Of a stretch of DNA of 64,000 nt, positions 25,801-35,602 are shown piece after piece. A program made the translations under genes and the position numbers. Every line of letters begins with the position of its first letter. Within the stretch, counting starts at the first letter, position 1. The notes under the pieces are model-generated. The model saw only the letters and a program-made list of their open reading frames with translations. It was not told where the DNA came from and made no database searches. The stretch comes from Variovorax sp. MHTC-1 (GTDB taxonomy: Bacteria > Pseudomonadota > Gammaproteobacteria > Burkholderiales > Burkholderiaceae_C): the NCBI RefSeq assembly GCF_003984645.1, contig NZ_RWKI01000002.1, positions 124,001-188,000 on the forward strand. The letters are read 5' to 3'.

Positions 25801-27912
25801 TCAGCGCCAGGCGGCGCGCATGCGGCTCAGCAGGTCGATCGTGGCTGCCGGCGGTGGCACATGGGGTGCACGTTCGGGCGGCGGCGGCCAGGTCTGCTCG
25901 TCGAAGCGCTCGGCATCGGCGGCAGAAATGAAGCGCGTTCGGCCGGCGTAGAGATGCCGGTCGCCGCGCACCGCCTGCTGCGTGACGTAGAAGCGCTGGG
26001 GCACCAGCAGGTGCAGGTGATCGCGCGCGCGGGTCATCGCCACGTAGAGCAGGCGCCGCTCCTCCTCCAGCTCCTGCGCGCCCTGCGCCACGTCGGCCGG
26101 TATGCAGCCGTCGACCACGTTGAGCACATGCACCGAGCGCCACTCCTGCCCTTTGGCGGAGTGGATGGTCGAGAGAATCAGGTAGTCCTCGTCGAGCAGC
26201 GGCGGACCCGGCCGATCGCTCGTGGCCTCGGGCGGATCGAGCGTGAGCTCGGTCAGGAAGCGCTCGCGCGAGGCATAGCCCGAGGCCAGGCGCGCGAGCT
26301 GCTCGACGTCGCCGCGCCTGAGGCCGGCATCGTCGTGGAGCCGCTCCAGGTGCGGCAGATACCACTGCAGCGCAAGCTCCATGTCGGCCGGCCAGGCGAG
26401 CGCGGGCGCGCGCAGCGCGGCATAGATGGCGGCGAAACGCGCCCACTCCTCCTTCGCGGCGGCGGGCGGCACGAAAGCCTGCACGACGGCACCGGGATCC
26501 GCGGCATCGGCCATCGCATCGAGCAGCCGCGTGGAACTGACGGGCCCGATGCCAGGAATCAGCTGCGTGACGCGAAAGCCCGCCATGCGCCCGCGCGGAT
26601 TCTGGGCGAAGCGCAGCACCGCCAGCAGATCCTTGACATGCGCGGCCTCGAGAAACTTGAGGCCGCCGTACTTCACGAAAGGGATGTTGCGCCGCGCCAG
26701 CTCGAGCTCGAGCGCAGCGCTGTGGCTCGAGGTGCGGAACAGCACGGCTTGCGACTTCAGCGCCAGCCCGCCTTCGCGGTGCGCGAGCACGCGTTCGGCC
26801 ACGAAGCGGGCCTGCTGCGCCTCGTCGGGCACCAGCACCAGCTGCGGCCGGCCGGCCGAGGGCTTGTCGGTCCAGAGCGTCTTGGCATGGCGCTCCGGGG
26901 CGGCGGCGATCACCGCGTTGGAGACGTCGAGGATGGGCTGGGTCGAGCGGTAGTTGCGCTCCAGCGTGACGATGCGCGCCGGCTGGGCGAACTGCTGCGG
27001 GAAATCGAGGATGTTGCGCACCGTCGCACCGCGGAACGAATAGATCGACTGCGCGTCGTCTCCGACCACGGTGAGGCCGCGGCCGTCGGGCTTGAGCGCG
27101 CGCAGGATCGCGGCTTGCAGCAGGTTGGTGTCCTGGTACTCGTCGACCATCACGTGATCGAAGCGCGCGCCGATCTGCGCCGCGAGCGCGGGCTCCGCCA
27201 CCATCTCGGCCCAGTACAGCAGCAGGTCGTCGTAGTCGAGCACCTGCTGCGCCTGCTTGGCTTCGACGTAGGCGCCGAACAGGCGCTTGAGCTCGGCCTC
27301 CCATTCGGCGCACCACGGAAACGCATGCGCGAGCACCTCGGCCAGCGGCGCGCAGGTGTTGACGGTGCGCGAGTAGATCGAGAGGCAGGTTCCCTTGCGC
27401 GGAAAGCGCCGCTCCATGGCCGCGAGGCCGATGTCGTTGCGCACCAGGCCCATCAGGTCCTCGGCATCGCCGCGGTCGTGGATGGTGAAGTTCTCCTGAA
27501 GGCCGATTTGTGCCGCGTGTTCGCGCAGCAGGCGCGCGCCGATGCCATGGAAGGTGCCGGCCCATGGCAAGGCCGGCGGCGCCTCGGATTTCAGGCCGAG
27601 CACGCGCGCCAGCACTTCGCCAGCGCGGCGCTCCATCTCCTGCGCCGCGCGGCGCGAGAAGGTCAGCAACAGGGTGCGCTGCGGATCGGCGCCACGCGCG
27701 ATCAGGTGCGCAACGCGGTGCGCGAGCGTGCTGGTCTTGCCCGAACCCGCGCCGGCGATCACGAGCAAGGGCCGCTGGTCTTCGGGCGCCTCGCCCAGCG
27801 CCGCGCCGACGCCGTGCTCCACCGCCGCCCGCTGCGCGTCGTTGAGCTTGGCGAGTGCGGCTGCGAGGCGCTCGGCCTGGCTCGTGGGTGCGGGTGTCGC
27901 GAGGCTTTGCAT
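25801..27912 (-). CDS. UvrD/Rep-family ATP-dependent DNA helicase
   Basis: A 703-residue superfamily 1A 3'-5' helicase. Walker A is VIAGAGSGKTSTLAHRVA, motif Ia LLTFSRRAAQEMERR, motif II VMVDEYQDTN, motif III VVGDDAQSIYSFRGA, motif IV RNYRSTQPIL, motif V LSTIHSAKGQEWRSVHVLN and motif VI LLYVAMTRARDHL. It is shorter than UvrD II proteins with a tail and lacks a Tudor-like C-terminus, so PcrA, Rep or a UvrD paralogue are all possible. It is divergent from corA. Confidence 0.92.
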   Translation of the reverse strand: MQSLATPAPTSQAERLAAALAKLNDAQRAAVEHGVGAALGEAPEDQRPLLVIAGAGSGKTSTLAHRVAHLIARGADPQRTLLLTFSRRAAQEMERRAGEVLARVLGLKSEAPPALPWAGTFHGIGARLLREHAAQIGLQENFTIHDRGDAEDLMGLVRNDIGLAAMERRFPRKGTCLSIYSRTVNTCAPLAEVLAHAFPWCAEWEAELKRLFGAYVEAKQAQQVLDYDDLLLYWAEMVAEPALAAQIGARFDHVMVDEYQDTNLLQAAILRALKPDGRGLTVVGDDAQSIYSFRGATVRNILDFPQQFAQPARIVTLERNYRSTQPILDVSNAVIAAAPERHAKTLWTDKPSAGRPQLVLVPDEAQQARFVAERVLAHREGGLALKSQAVLFRTSSHSAALELELARRNIPFVKYGGLKFLEAAHVKDLLAVLRFAQNPRGRMAGFRVTQLIPGIGPVSSTRLLDAMADAADPGAVVQAFVPPAAAKEEWARFAAIYAALRAPALAWPADMELALQWYLPHLERLHDDAGLRRGDVEQLARLASGYASRERFLTELTLDPPEATSDRPGPPLLDEDYLILSTIHSAKGQEWRSVHVLNVVDGCIPADVAQGAQELEEERRLLYVAMTRARDHLHLLVPQRFYVTQQAVRGDRHLYAGRTRFISAADAERFDEQTWPPPPERAPHVPPPAATIDLLSRMRAAWR

Positions 27913-27969
27913 CGCCGCGACTTTACTGGATGCCCATCCAGGCCCCGGCAGAAAAGTGCTGGAGGCCGG

Positions 27970-27978
27970 TGACATAAT
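27970..27978 (+). promoter_or_regulatory. extended -10 promoter candidate for corA
   Basis: TGA-CATAAT (27970-27978) fits an extended -10 (TGnTATAAT) with no good -35. A start near 27985 would give a 5' leader of about 138 nt carrying the 13-codon ORF and hairpin described below. Confidence 0.45.
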
Positions 27979-28006
27979 CGCGCCTCGCTGCAACCGGAGA
28001 CTTCGC

Positions 28007-28048
28007 ATGGAAACCGTTCCGCCTCGGCAGCTTTCAACTCCCCTGTGA
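28007..28048 (+). CDS. putative 13-residue leader peptide upstream of corA
   Basis: ATG at 28007 opens METVPPRQLSTPL followed by TGA. GGAGA at 27996-28000 is 6 bases before the ATG, better than many real genes here. The stop codon lies within the left arm of the 28030-28075 hairpin, so translation through this ORF would disrupt the stem. Proline codons are grouped in VPP, which can slow ribosomes. Leader peptides control Mg2+ transporter genes in enterobacteria, but no sequence similarity is claimed. It could also be an accident of composition. Confidence 0.4.
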   Translation: METVPPRQLSTPL

Positions 28049-28075
28049 TGCGTCGTTGGCCAGGGAATTGAAAGC
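28030..28075 (+). promoter_or_regulatory. corA leader hairpin overlapping the leader ORF
   Basis: GCTTTCAACTCCCCTG (28030-28045) pairs with CAGGGAATTGAAAGC (28061-28075): 8 bp, one mismatch, 4 bp, a one-base bulge and 2 bp, with a 15-nt loop. There is no U-tract. The end of the 13-codon ORF lies in its left arm and loop, so ribosome position could switch the structure. Confidence 0.6.
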
Positions 28076-28122
28076 GCCCGACCCCTCGCCAACCGCTAGA
28101 AAAATTCACCGGGAGTGAGCCA

Positions 28123-29109
28123 ATGCTCAATATCTTCACGCTCGCCAACGGCCGCCTCGTCCAGGAAGAGATCGAGGCCCTCGAGGAGCTCTCTCAGTTC
28201 CAGCCCATCTGGGTCGATCTCGAATCGCCCACGCTCGAAGAAAAGCGCTGGATCAAGCAGTACTACGGCCTGTCGATCCCCGAGGATGCGATGGACGAGG
28301 ACATCGAGGAGTCCGCGCGCTTCTACGAGGAAGACAACGGCGAGCTGCACGTGCGCAGCGACTTCCTGATCGACGACGCCGAGAACCCGCGCTCCGTGCG
28401 CGTGGCCTTCATCCTCAATCAGCACAACACCGAGCTGCGCAGCCGCGGCGTGCTGTTCTCGATCCACGATGAAGACGTACCGGTGTTCCGCCTCCTGCGC
28501 ATGCGCGCGCGCCGCGCGCCCGGCCTCATCGAGGACGCCAAGGAAGTGCTCTTGAAGCTCTTCGACGCCGACGCCGAATATTCGGCCGACTCGCTGGAGA
28601 ACATCTACGACGAGCTGGAGGTCGCCGGCAAAAAGGTGCTGGAGGGCAACGTCAGCGACGAGCTCGCCGGCGAAGTGCTGGCCGCGATCGCCCGGCAGGA
28701 AGACCTGAACGGACGCATCCGTCGCAACGTGATGGACACGCGCCGCGCGGTGAGCTTCATGATGCGCAGCCGCATGCTGAACGCCGAGCAGTTCGAGGAA
28801 GCGCGCCAGATCCTGCGCGACATCGAATCGCTCGACAACCACACGGCCTTCCTGTTCGACAAGATCAACTTCCTGATGGATGCGACCGTCGGCTTCATCA
28901 ACATCAACCAGAACAAGACCATCAAGATCTTCTCGGTCGCCAGCGTGGCGCTGCTGCCGCCGACCTTGATCGCGAGCGTGTACGGCATGAACTTCAGGCT
29001 CATTCCAGAGCTGGACTGGTCCTATGGCTACGCGTACGCGATCGCGCTGATGGTGGCCAGCGCGCTGGTGCCGATGTGGTACTTCCGCCGCCGCGGCTGG
29101 CTCAAGTAG
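28123..29109 (+). CDS. corA: CorA-type magnesium/cobalt channel
   Basis: A 328-residue CorA protein. The long N-terminal cytosolic domain is acidic (EDAMDEDIEESARFYEEDNG). The C-terminal pair of transmembrane helices is connected by the signature YGMNF (IASVYGMNFRLIPELDW), giving the pentameric Mg2+ pore. The last residues are positively charged (FRRRGWLK), as expected for the basic cluster at the inner face. A GGGAG site is 8 bases before the ATG. The leader upstream contains a small ORF and a hairpin that may regulate it. Confidence 0.95.
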   Translation: MLNIFTLANGRLVQEEIEALEELSQFQPIWVDLESPTLEEKRWIKQYYGLSIPEDAMDEDIEESARFYEEDNGELHVRSDFLIDDAENPRSVRVAFILNQHNTELRSRGVLFSIHDEDVPVFRLLRMRARRAPGLIEDAKEVLLKLFDADAEYSADSLENIYDELEVAGKKVLEGNVSDELAGEVLAAIARQEDLNGRIRRNVMDTRRAVSFMMRSRMLNAEQFEEARQILRDIESLDNHTAFLFDKINFLMDATVGFININQNKTIKIFSVASVALLPPTLIASVYGMNFRLIPELDWSYGYAYAIALMVASALVPMWYFRRRGWLK

Positions 29110-29121
29110 CAGTCGCCCAAC

Positions 29122-29183
29122 CCCGTTCGGGCTGAGCTTGTCGACAGGCTGCTCCCGGCTTCGACAAGCTCAGCCCGAACGGG
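29122..29183. repeat. perfect 23-bp inverted repeat between corA and the nucleosidase gene
   Basis: CCCGTTCGGGCTGAGCTTGT plus CGA (29122-29144) is exactly complementary to 29161-29183, with a 16-base loop. It lies in the 3' ends of two convergent genes; the right arm covers the last codons of the nucleosidase gene. It could stop transcription from both sides, although there is no U-tract. Repeats of this sequence type are scattered in many proteobacterial genomes. Confidence 0.85.
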
Positions 29184-29946
29184 CGGGGGAAGACAGGCCG
29201 GCGAGCCAGGCACCGATCACCGCGAGGCTGTAGCGGCTCGCGACGACCGCCACGAAGCGCAGGAAGTCGGCATGCGCCGCATCGTCGGCGCGGTCCGAGA
29301 TCGTGCGCACCGCGGCGAAGGGCACGCGGTAGTCGTGGCACACCTGCGCCACCGCGGCACCCTCCATCTCTACCGCCAGGGCATCGGGCAGATCGCGCCG
29401 GAGCGCCGCGCTTTCCGCGGCGGTCGACACGAAGCGGTCGCCGCTCACCAGCAGGCCGCGATGCAGCCGCGGCGCATGCAGGCCGAAGTCGTCGACCACG
29501 GCCTGGCCAAGCAGAGCGACCGGATCGCGCAGCACGCCGGCAACCACGGCGGCCAGCGCATCGCTGATCGCTGTATCGGCCGCGAAGCGTGCGTGCCCGG
29601 TCAGCGGCACTTCGTACTTGGGAAAAATCGGGGAGGCGTCCAGGTCGTGCTGCAGCAGCTTGGTCGCCACCACCACGTCTCCCACCCGCACGCCGGGCGC
29701 CAGGCCGCCGGCGACGCCGGTGAAGACGATGGCGCGCACGCCAAAACGCTCGAGCAGCACGGTGGCCGTGGTGGCCGCTGCGACCTTGCCGATGCGCGAC
29801 AGCACCGCCACGACCGCCTGCCCATGCAGATGGCCGACCCAGAAATCGCGGCCGGCGACGCGCACGCGCTGCTCGTCGGGCATGGCCGCGAGCAGCGCGC
29901 CCAGCTCTTCCTGCATGGCGGCAACGATCGCGACCGGCCCCGCCAT
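29170..29946 (-). CDS. mtnN: 5'-methylthioadenosine/S-adenosylhomocysteine nucleosidase
   Basis: A 258-residue nucleoside phosphorylase-superfamily enzyme that cleaves the glycosidic bond of MTA and SAH, recycling SAM by-products. Typical segments are VAIVAAMQEELGALLAAM, FTGVAGGLAPGVRVGDVVVA and the active-site block ALAVEMEGAAVAQVCHDYRV with the catalytic VEMEG, then VRTISDRADDAAHADF, which supplies the conserved Asp. The C-terminus (SSPARSG) overlaps the palindrome at 29122-29183. It lies 11 bp after the fadD stop and may share its message. Confidence 0.9.
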   Translation of the reverse strand: MAGPVAIVAAMQEELGALLAAMPDEQRVRVAGRDFWVGHLHGQAVVAVLSRIGKVAAATTATVLLERFGVRAIVFTGVAGGLAPGVRVGDVVVATKLLQHDLDASPIFPKYEVPLTGHARFAADTAISDALAAVVAGVLRDPVALLGQAVVDDFGLHAPRLHRGLLVSGDRFVSTAAESAALRRDLPDALAVEMEGAAVAQVCHDYRVPFAAVRTISDRADDAAHADFLRFVAVVASRYSLAVIGAWLAGLSSPARSG

Positions 29947-29957
29947 GGAGGCCCCCG

Positions 29958-31634
29958 CTACTTCTTGTCGCGCAGCTCGCGCCGCAGGATCTTGCCGACC
30001 GGCGTCTTCGGCAGCTCGGTGCGGAACTCCACCACCTTGGGCTGCTTGTAGCCGGTGAGATTGGCGCGGCAGAAGTCGCGCACCTGGGCCTCGGTGAGGT
30101 CGGGGTTCTTCTTGACCAGCACGAGCTTGACGGCTTCGCCGGTCTTCTCGTCTACGATGCCCACGGCCGCGCATTCGAGCACGCCCGGGATCTGCGCGAC
30201 CACTTCTTCGACCTCGTTCGGGTACACGTTGAAGCCCGAGACCAAGATCATGTCCTTCTTGCGGTCGACGATCTTGAAGAAGCCGCTCTCGTCCATGACG
30301 CCGATGTCGCCGGACTTGAAGTAGCCGTCGGCCGTCATGACCTTGGCCGTCTCGTCGGGGCGCTGCCAGTAGCCGGCCATCACCTGCGGACCCTTGATGG
30401 CGATCTCGCCCGGCTGGCCCACAGGCACCTCGCGGCCGTCGTCGTCGAGCAGCTTCAGCCAGGTGCTGGGCAGCGGCACGCCGATGGTGCCGGTGTAGGC
30501 GGTGCTGGTGGTCGGATTGCAGGTGGCCGACGGCGAGGTTTCGGAGAGGCCATAGCCTTCGCAGATCGGGCAGCCTGTCTTCTCGAGCCAGAGCTTGGCC
30601 ACCGCGCCCTGCACCGCCATGCCGCCGCCGACAGAGACCTTGAGGTTCTTCCAGTTGACGGTGCCGAAGTCCGGATGGTTGGCAAGCCCGTTGAACAGCG
30701 TGTTGACGGCCGGGAAGCTGTGGAAGGTGTGCTTCGACAGCTCCTTCAGCACGGCCGGAATGTCGCGCGGATTCGGAATCAGGATCAGCTTGCCGCCGGT
30801 GCGCATGCTGAGCATCATGTTCACGGTGAACGCGAAGATGTGATAGAGCGGCAGGGCGCAGACGCTGGTGGGCTGCTCGCCGGCCGGCACCTTCTGCATG
30901 ACCGGTTCGTTCCAGGCCTCGGACTGCAGCACGTTGGAGATCACGTTGCGATGCAGCAGCACCGCGCCCTTGGACACGCCGGTGGTGCCGCCCGTGTACT
31001 GCAGCACCGCGACGTCATCGGGCCCGATGGGCGCCGGCTGAGGCGCGCGCCCTGCTCCCTTGTCCAACGCGTCGTTGAAGCGCACGGCGCCCGGCAGGCT
31101 GAAGTCGGGCACCAACTTCTTGACGTTGCGCACCACGTAGTTGACCAGTGCGCCCTTGAGCATGCCGAGCCGATCGCCCATGCTGCTCAGGACGACGTGC
31201 TTGACCGGCGTGGACGCGATGCATTGCTGCAGCGTGGCGCCGAAGTTCTCCATGATCACGATGGCCTTGGAGCCGGAATCCTTCAGCTGGTGCTCGAGCT
31301 CACGCGGCGTGTAGAGCGGGTTGACGTTCACGAGGATCAGCCCGGCGCGCAGGATGCCGCAGACCGCGATCGGGTACTGCGGGCAATTGGGCATCATGAC
31401 CGCGACGCGATCCCCCTTCGCGAGCCCGAGTCCCTGCAGGTAGGCCGCGAACGCCCGGCTCAGCTTGTCGACTTCGCCGTAGCTCAGGTCCTTGCCCATG
31501 AAGCTGTAGGCGGTGCGCTCCGCGTACTTCGAGAAGCTCTCCTCCATGAGCGCTACCAGCGAGGGATAGCGCGAGCCATCGATGTCGGCAGGCACACCCT
31601 GCGGGTAGCTGGCGAGCCAGGGGCGGTCGGTCAT
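29958..31634 (-). CDS. fadD: long-chain fatty acid-CoA ligase
   Basis: A 558-residue ANL-superfamily acyl-CoA synthetase. The AMP-binding signature is LQYTGGTTGVSKGAVLLHRN, later motifs are EGYGLSETSPSATCNP, GEIAIKGPQVMAGYWQRPDE and DGYFKSGDIGVMDESGFFKIVDRKKD, and the C-terminal Lys is in the usual PKTPVGKILRRELR. Length and the N-terminal part (MTDRPWLASYPQGVPADIDG) match FadD. AGGAG lies 7 bases before the ATG. It activates exogenous fatty acids for beta-oxidation or for the acyltransferase at 37897. Confidence 0.93.
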   Translation of the reverse strand: MTDRPWLASYPQGVPADIDGSRYPSLVALMEESFSKYAERTAYSFMGKDLSYGEVDKLSRAFAAYLQGLGLAKGDRVAVMMPNCPQYPIAVCGILRAGLILVNVNPLYTPRELEHQLKDSGSKAIVIMENFGATLQQCIASTPVKHVVLSSMGDRLGMLKGALVNYVVRNVKKLVPDFSLPGAVRFNDALDKGAGRAPQPAPIGPDDVAVLQYTGGTTGVSKGAVLLHRNVISNVLQSEAWNEPVMQKVPAGEQPTSVCALPLYHIFAFTVNMMLSMRTGGKLILIPNPRDIPAVLKELSKHTFHSFPAVNTLFNGLANHPDFGTVNWKNLKVSVGGGMAVQGAVAKLWLEKTGCPICEGYGLSETSPSATCNPTTSTAYTGTIGVPLPSTWLKLLDDDGREVPVGQPGEIAIKGPQVMAGYWQRPDETAKVMTADGYFKSGDIGVMDESGFFKIVDRKKDMILVSGFNVYPNEVEEVVAQIPGVLECAAVGIVDEKTGEAVKLVLVKKNPDLTEAQVRDFCRANLTGYKQPKVVEFRTELPKTPVGKILRRELRDKK

Positions 31635-31707
31635 GGATATGTCTCCTCAACGAAATTCTGAGTTCTGGTCAACGGGCTGCCGCCGGCGATGCCGGCAAGG
31701 GGGGCGC

Positions 31708-31722
31708 GGGCGCAAGGCGCCC
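31708..31722 (-). terminator. hairpin directly after pntB
   Basis: GGGCGC-CTT-GCGCCC (31722-31708 on the minus strand) starts right after the pntB stop codon, and a GCCGGC-GAT-GCCGGC repeat follows at 31684-31698. There is no U-tract, so it may be a Rho-dependent or processing structure and not a classical terminator. Confidence 0.45.
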
Positions 31723-33210
31723 TTATTCGATCGCCTTGCCCATGTCTTCCACCACCTTCTTGGCGTCGCCGAAGACCATCATGGTCTTATCCATGTAGAA
31801 CAGCTCATTGTCCAGACCGGCATAACCCGCAGCCATCGAGCGCTTGTTCACGATCACCGTCTTGGCCTTGTAGGCCTCGAGAATCGGCATGCCGTAGATC
31901 GAGCTGCCCTTCTGCAGCGCAGCCGGATTCACCACGTCGTTGGCGCCCAGGATGATCGCGACGTCGGCCTGCGCGAACTCGCCGTTGATGTCTTCCATCT
32001 CGAACACCTGGTCGTAGGGCACTTCGGCCTCGGCCAGGAGCACGTTCATGTGGCCCGGCATGCGGCCGGCCACCGGATGGATCGCGTACTTCACCGTCAC
32101 CCCCTTGTGGGTGAGCTTCTCGGCAAGCTCGTTGACCGCATGCTGCGCCCGCGCCACCGCCAGGCCGTAGCCCGGCACGATGATCACGGTTTCGGCGTTG
32201 GAGAGCATGTAGGCCGCGTCGTCGGCGCTGCCGCTCTTCACCGGCCGCTGCTCCTTGGCGCCGCCGTCGGCCGCCACCGCCTCGCCGCCAAAGCCGCCCA
32301 GGATCACGTTGAAGAACGAGCGGTTCATCGCCTTGCACATGATGTAGCTCAGGATCGCGCCCGATGAGCCCACCAGCGAGCCGGCGACGATCAGCATCGC
32401 GTTGTTGAGGCTGAAGCCGATGCCGGCCGCGGCCCAGCCCGAGTAGCTGTTGAGCATCGAGACCACCACCGGCATGTCGGCGCCCCCGATCGGGATGATG
32501 ATCAGCACGCCCATCACGAAGGACAGCAGCACCATCAGGAAGAAGGCGGTCCAGCTCTCGGTGAAGACGAACACCAGGCCGAGCGCGATGGTCAGCAAGC
32601 CCAGCGCCAGGTTCAGCATGTGCTGGCCTTTGAACTGGACCGGTGCGCCCTGGAACAGGCGGAACTTGTACTTGCCCGAGAGCTTGCCGAAGGCGATGAC
32701 CGAGCCGCTGAAGGTGATGGCGCCGATGGCCGCACCCAGGAACAGCTCGAGCCGGTTGCCGGCCGGAATCCCGAAGCGCGCGTAGCCGTCGATGAGCAGC
32801 GCGCCGGCCGGCGTGGCGCTGCCGACCACCGCCGGCACCGGCGGCGGCGTGATACCGAAGGCCCAGGGCTCGACCACCGCCGCCACGGCGATGAAGACCG
32901 CGGCCATACCGATCATGCTGTGGAAGAAAGCCACCAGCTCGGGCATCTGCGTCATCTCGACGGTCTTGGCGCGGTAGGCGCCGTAGCCGCCGCCGGCCAC
33001 CAGACCCAAGAGCACCCAGGCCATGCCCATCGCCTTGCCGTTCGAGATCTGCACGATCAGAGCGGCGGTGGTCAGGATGGCGATCGCCATGCCGACCATG
33101 CCGAAGATGTTGCCGCGGATCGAGGTGGTGGGGTGGCTCAGGCCCTTGAGCGATTGAATGAAGCAGACCGATGCGATCAGGTACAGCAGCGTGGCGACAT
33201 TCATGCTCAT
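31723..33210 (-). CDS. pntB: NAD(P) transhydrogenase beta subunit
   Basis: A 495-residue inner-membrane subunit of proton-translocating transhydrogenase. The membrane domain dII covers roughly residues 1-290, with LYLIASVCFIQSLKGLSHP and FAMVG-type helices. The NADP(H)-binding domain dIII at the C-terminus shows VIIVPGYGLAVARAQHAVNE, GVTVKYAIHPVAGRMPGHMN and VAIILGANDVVNPAAL. The ATG at 33210 overlaps the pntAB stop (ATGA), so translation is coupled. It drives NADPH formation from NADH using the proton gradient. Confidence 0.96.
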   Translation of the reverse strand: MSMNVATLLYLIASVCFIQSLKGLSHPTTSIRGNIFGMVGMAIAILTTAALIVQISNGKAMGMAWVLLGLVAGGGYGAYRAKTVEMTQMPELVAFFHSMIGMAAVFIAVAAVVEPWAFGITPPPVPAVVGSATPAGALLIDGYARFGIPAGNRLELFLGAAIGAITFSGSVIAFGKLSGKYKFRLFQGAPVQFKGQHMLNLALGLLTIALGLVFVFTESWTAFFLMVLLSFVMGVLIIIPIGGADMPVVVSMLNSYSGWAAAGIGFSLNNAMLIVAGSLVGSSGAILSYIMCKAMNRSFFNVILGGFGGEAVAADGGAKEQRPVKSGSADDAAYMLSNAETVIIVPGYGLAVARAQHAVNELAEKLTHKGVTVKYAIHPVAGRMPGHMNVLLAEAEVPYDQVFEMEDINGEFAQADVAIILGANDVVNPAALQKGSSIYGMPILEAYKAKTVIVNKRSMAAGYAGLDNELFYMDKTMMVFGDAKKVVEDMGKAIE

Positions 33211-33536
33211 GCTGCATTCCCCTTGTCCGCCGCGGGCGCCGCCTTCTTGTCCTTCTTCTTGAACATCTCCAGCATTCGCCGCGTCACGAGGAAGCCGCCG
33301 AAGACGTTGACCGCTGCCAGCGCCACGGCGAGCACGCCCATGGTCTTGCCGAGGCCGCTCTCGGTGAGCGCCGCCGCCAGCATGGCGCCGACGATCACGA
33401 TCGCCGAGATCGCATTGGTCACGGCCATCAGCGGCGTGTGCAGCGCGGGCGTGACGGTCCAGACCACGTGGTAGCCGACATAGATGGCCAGCACGAAGAT
33501 GATCAGGTTGATGACGGTATGGGAAACGGGATCCAT
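33207..33536 (-). CDS. pntAB: NAD(P) transhydrogenase alpha subunit, membrane part
   Basis: A 109-residue hydrophobic protein corresponding to the C-terminal membrane segment of the alpha subunit. Helices are VINLIIFVLAIYVGYHVVW, a second at AISAIVIVGAMLAAAL and a third at MGVLAVALAAVNVFGGFLV, ending in a Lys-rich tail. The split of alpha into a soluble NAD-binding protein and this membrane piece is normal in many alpha- and betaproteobacteria. Its stop overlaps the pntB start; pntAA lies 19 bp upstream. Confidence 0.93.
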   Translation of the reverse strand: MDPVSHTVINLIIFVLAIYVGYHVVWTVTPALHTPLMAVTNAISAIVIVGAMLAAALTESGLGKTMGVLAVALAAVNVFGGFLVTRRMLEMFKKKDKKAAPAADKGNAA

Positions 33537-33555
33537 GGTCTTTTTTCCTTCTCTC

Positions 33556-34686
<1,131 letters not shown>

Positions 34687-34842
34687 GGGGGATCTCCTCG
34701 GGGCAGCGTTGGAATTCGGGCCGAGCTTACATGAAGATGACAAAGAACTGGCCGAGGACCGCGTCCCTCTGTACAGTAGCGCCTCGCGAATGACCGGTGC
34801 ACAGATCGCCGGCTTTGCAGAAAGAAATCAGGGGGAAGAAAG

Positions 34843-35571
34843 ATGCGAATTGCAGCGCTCGACGACGAGCCGCGCCAGCTCGAACTCATTCGGCATGCCA
34901 TGGCGGTGATCGGACATGAATGTCATGGATTCGAAGACGGCCGCTCCCTGCAGCGTGCCCTCTACCAGCAGAGCTTCGACATGCTGATCCTCGATTGGCG
35001 GCTTCCCAACGTCGAAGGCTCCGACGTCGTCAGATGGATTCGCGAAAAGCTCGGCAGCCGTCTCCCCATCCTCTTCGTGGCCAGGCGGCGCAAGGAAGAG
35101 GACATGGTCGAGGCGCTGACGATCGGCGCCGACGACTTCATGGCCAAGCCGATCCGCGTTGCCGAACTCCAGGCGCGGGTGAAAGCGCTTCTGCGCCGCA
35201 CCTATCCCGCGCTGTTCGAAACGGAACTGGTCTGCGGGCCCTATCGCTTCTTCCCTCTGACGCGCACGCTTCAGATCCACGGCCAGGCGACCAGGCTCAA
35301 GCATCGCGAATACACGCTGGCGCTCTTCCTGTTCCGCAACATCGGCCGCCTGCTGTCGCGCGAGCACCTGCTCGAAGCCGTGTGGGGTGCGGATGCAGAG
35401 GTCACTTCGCGCTCGCTCGACACGCACATGTCGCGGCTGCGCTCCAAGCTAGACCTGCGACCGGCCAACGGTCTCGTGCTGTCGGCCGTCTACGGCCTCG
35501 GTTATCGTCTCGAGTTCATCGACCAGAATGGGATCGAGTCGCCCTACCCCACGGCGGACGTGTCCGAATGA
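34843..35571 (+). CDS. orphan OmpR-type response regulator with altered switch residue
   Basis: A 242-residue regulator: receiver (1-115) plus winged-helix DNA-binding domain (about 130-225). The acidic pair is D7/D8, the phospho-Asp D51 (LILDWRLPN), and Lys102 is in MAKP. The conserved Thr/Ser switch position is Ala80 in PILFVARRR, and the next residue, normally Ala, is Arg. The receiver may therefore not respond to phosphorylation normally. The C-terminal domain has LKHREYTLALFLFRNIGRLL and VTSRSLDTHMSRLRSKL. No histidine kinase gene is adjacent. GGGGGAAG precedes the ATG. Confidence 0.9.
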   Translation: MRIAALDDEPRQLELIRHAMAVIGHECHGFEDGRSLQRALYQQSFDMLILDWRLPNVEGSDVVRWIREKLGSRLPILFVARRRKEEDMVEALTIGADDFMAKPIRVAELQARVKALLRRTYPALFETELVCGPYRFFPLTRTLQIHGQATRLKHREYTLALFLFRNIGRLLSREHLLEAVWGADAEVTSRSLDTHMSRLRSKLDLRPANGLVLSAVYGLGYRLEFIDQNGIESPYPTADVSE

Positions 35572-35602
35572 GCCGATTTCCGATCGAAGGAGCACCACTG
35601 CA

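Noticed and set aside
31681..31722. Tandem GCCGGC repeats as an attachment site
   Set aside because: GCCGGC is itself palindromic and common in GC-rich DNA; no integrase or tRNA is near.
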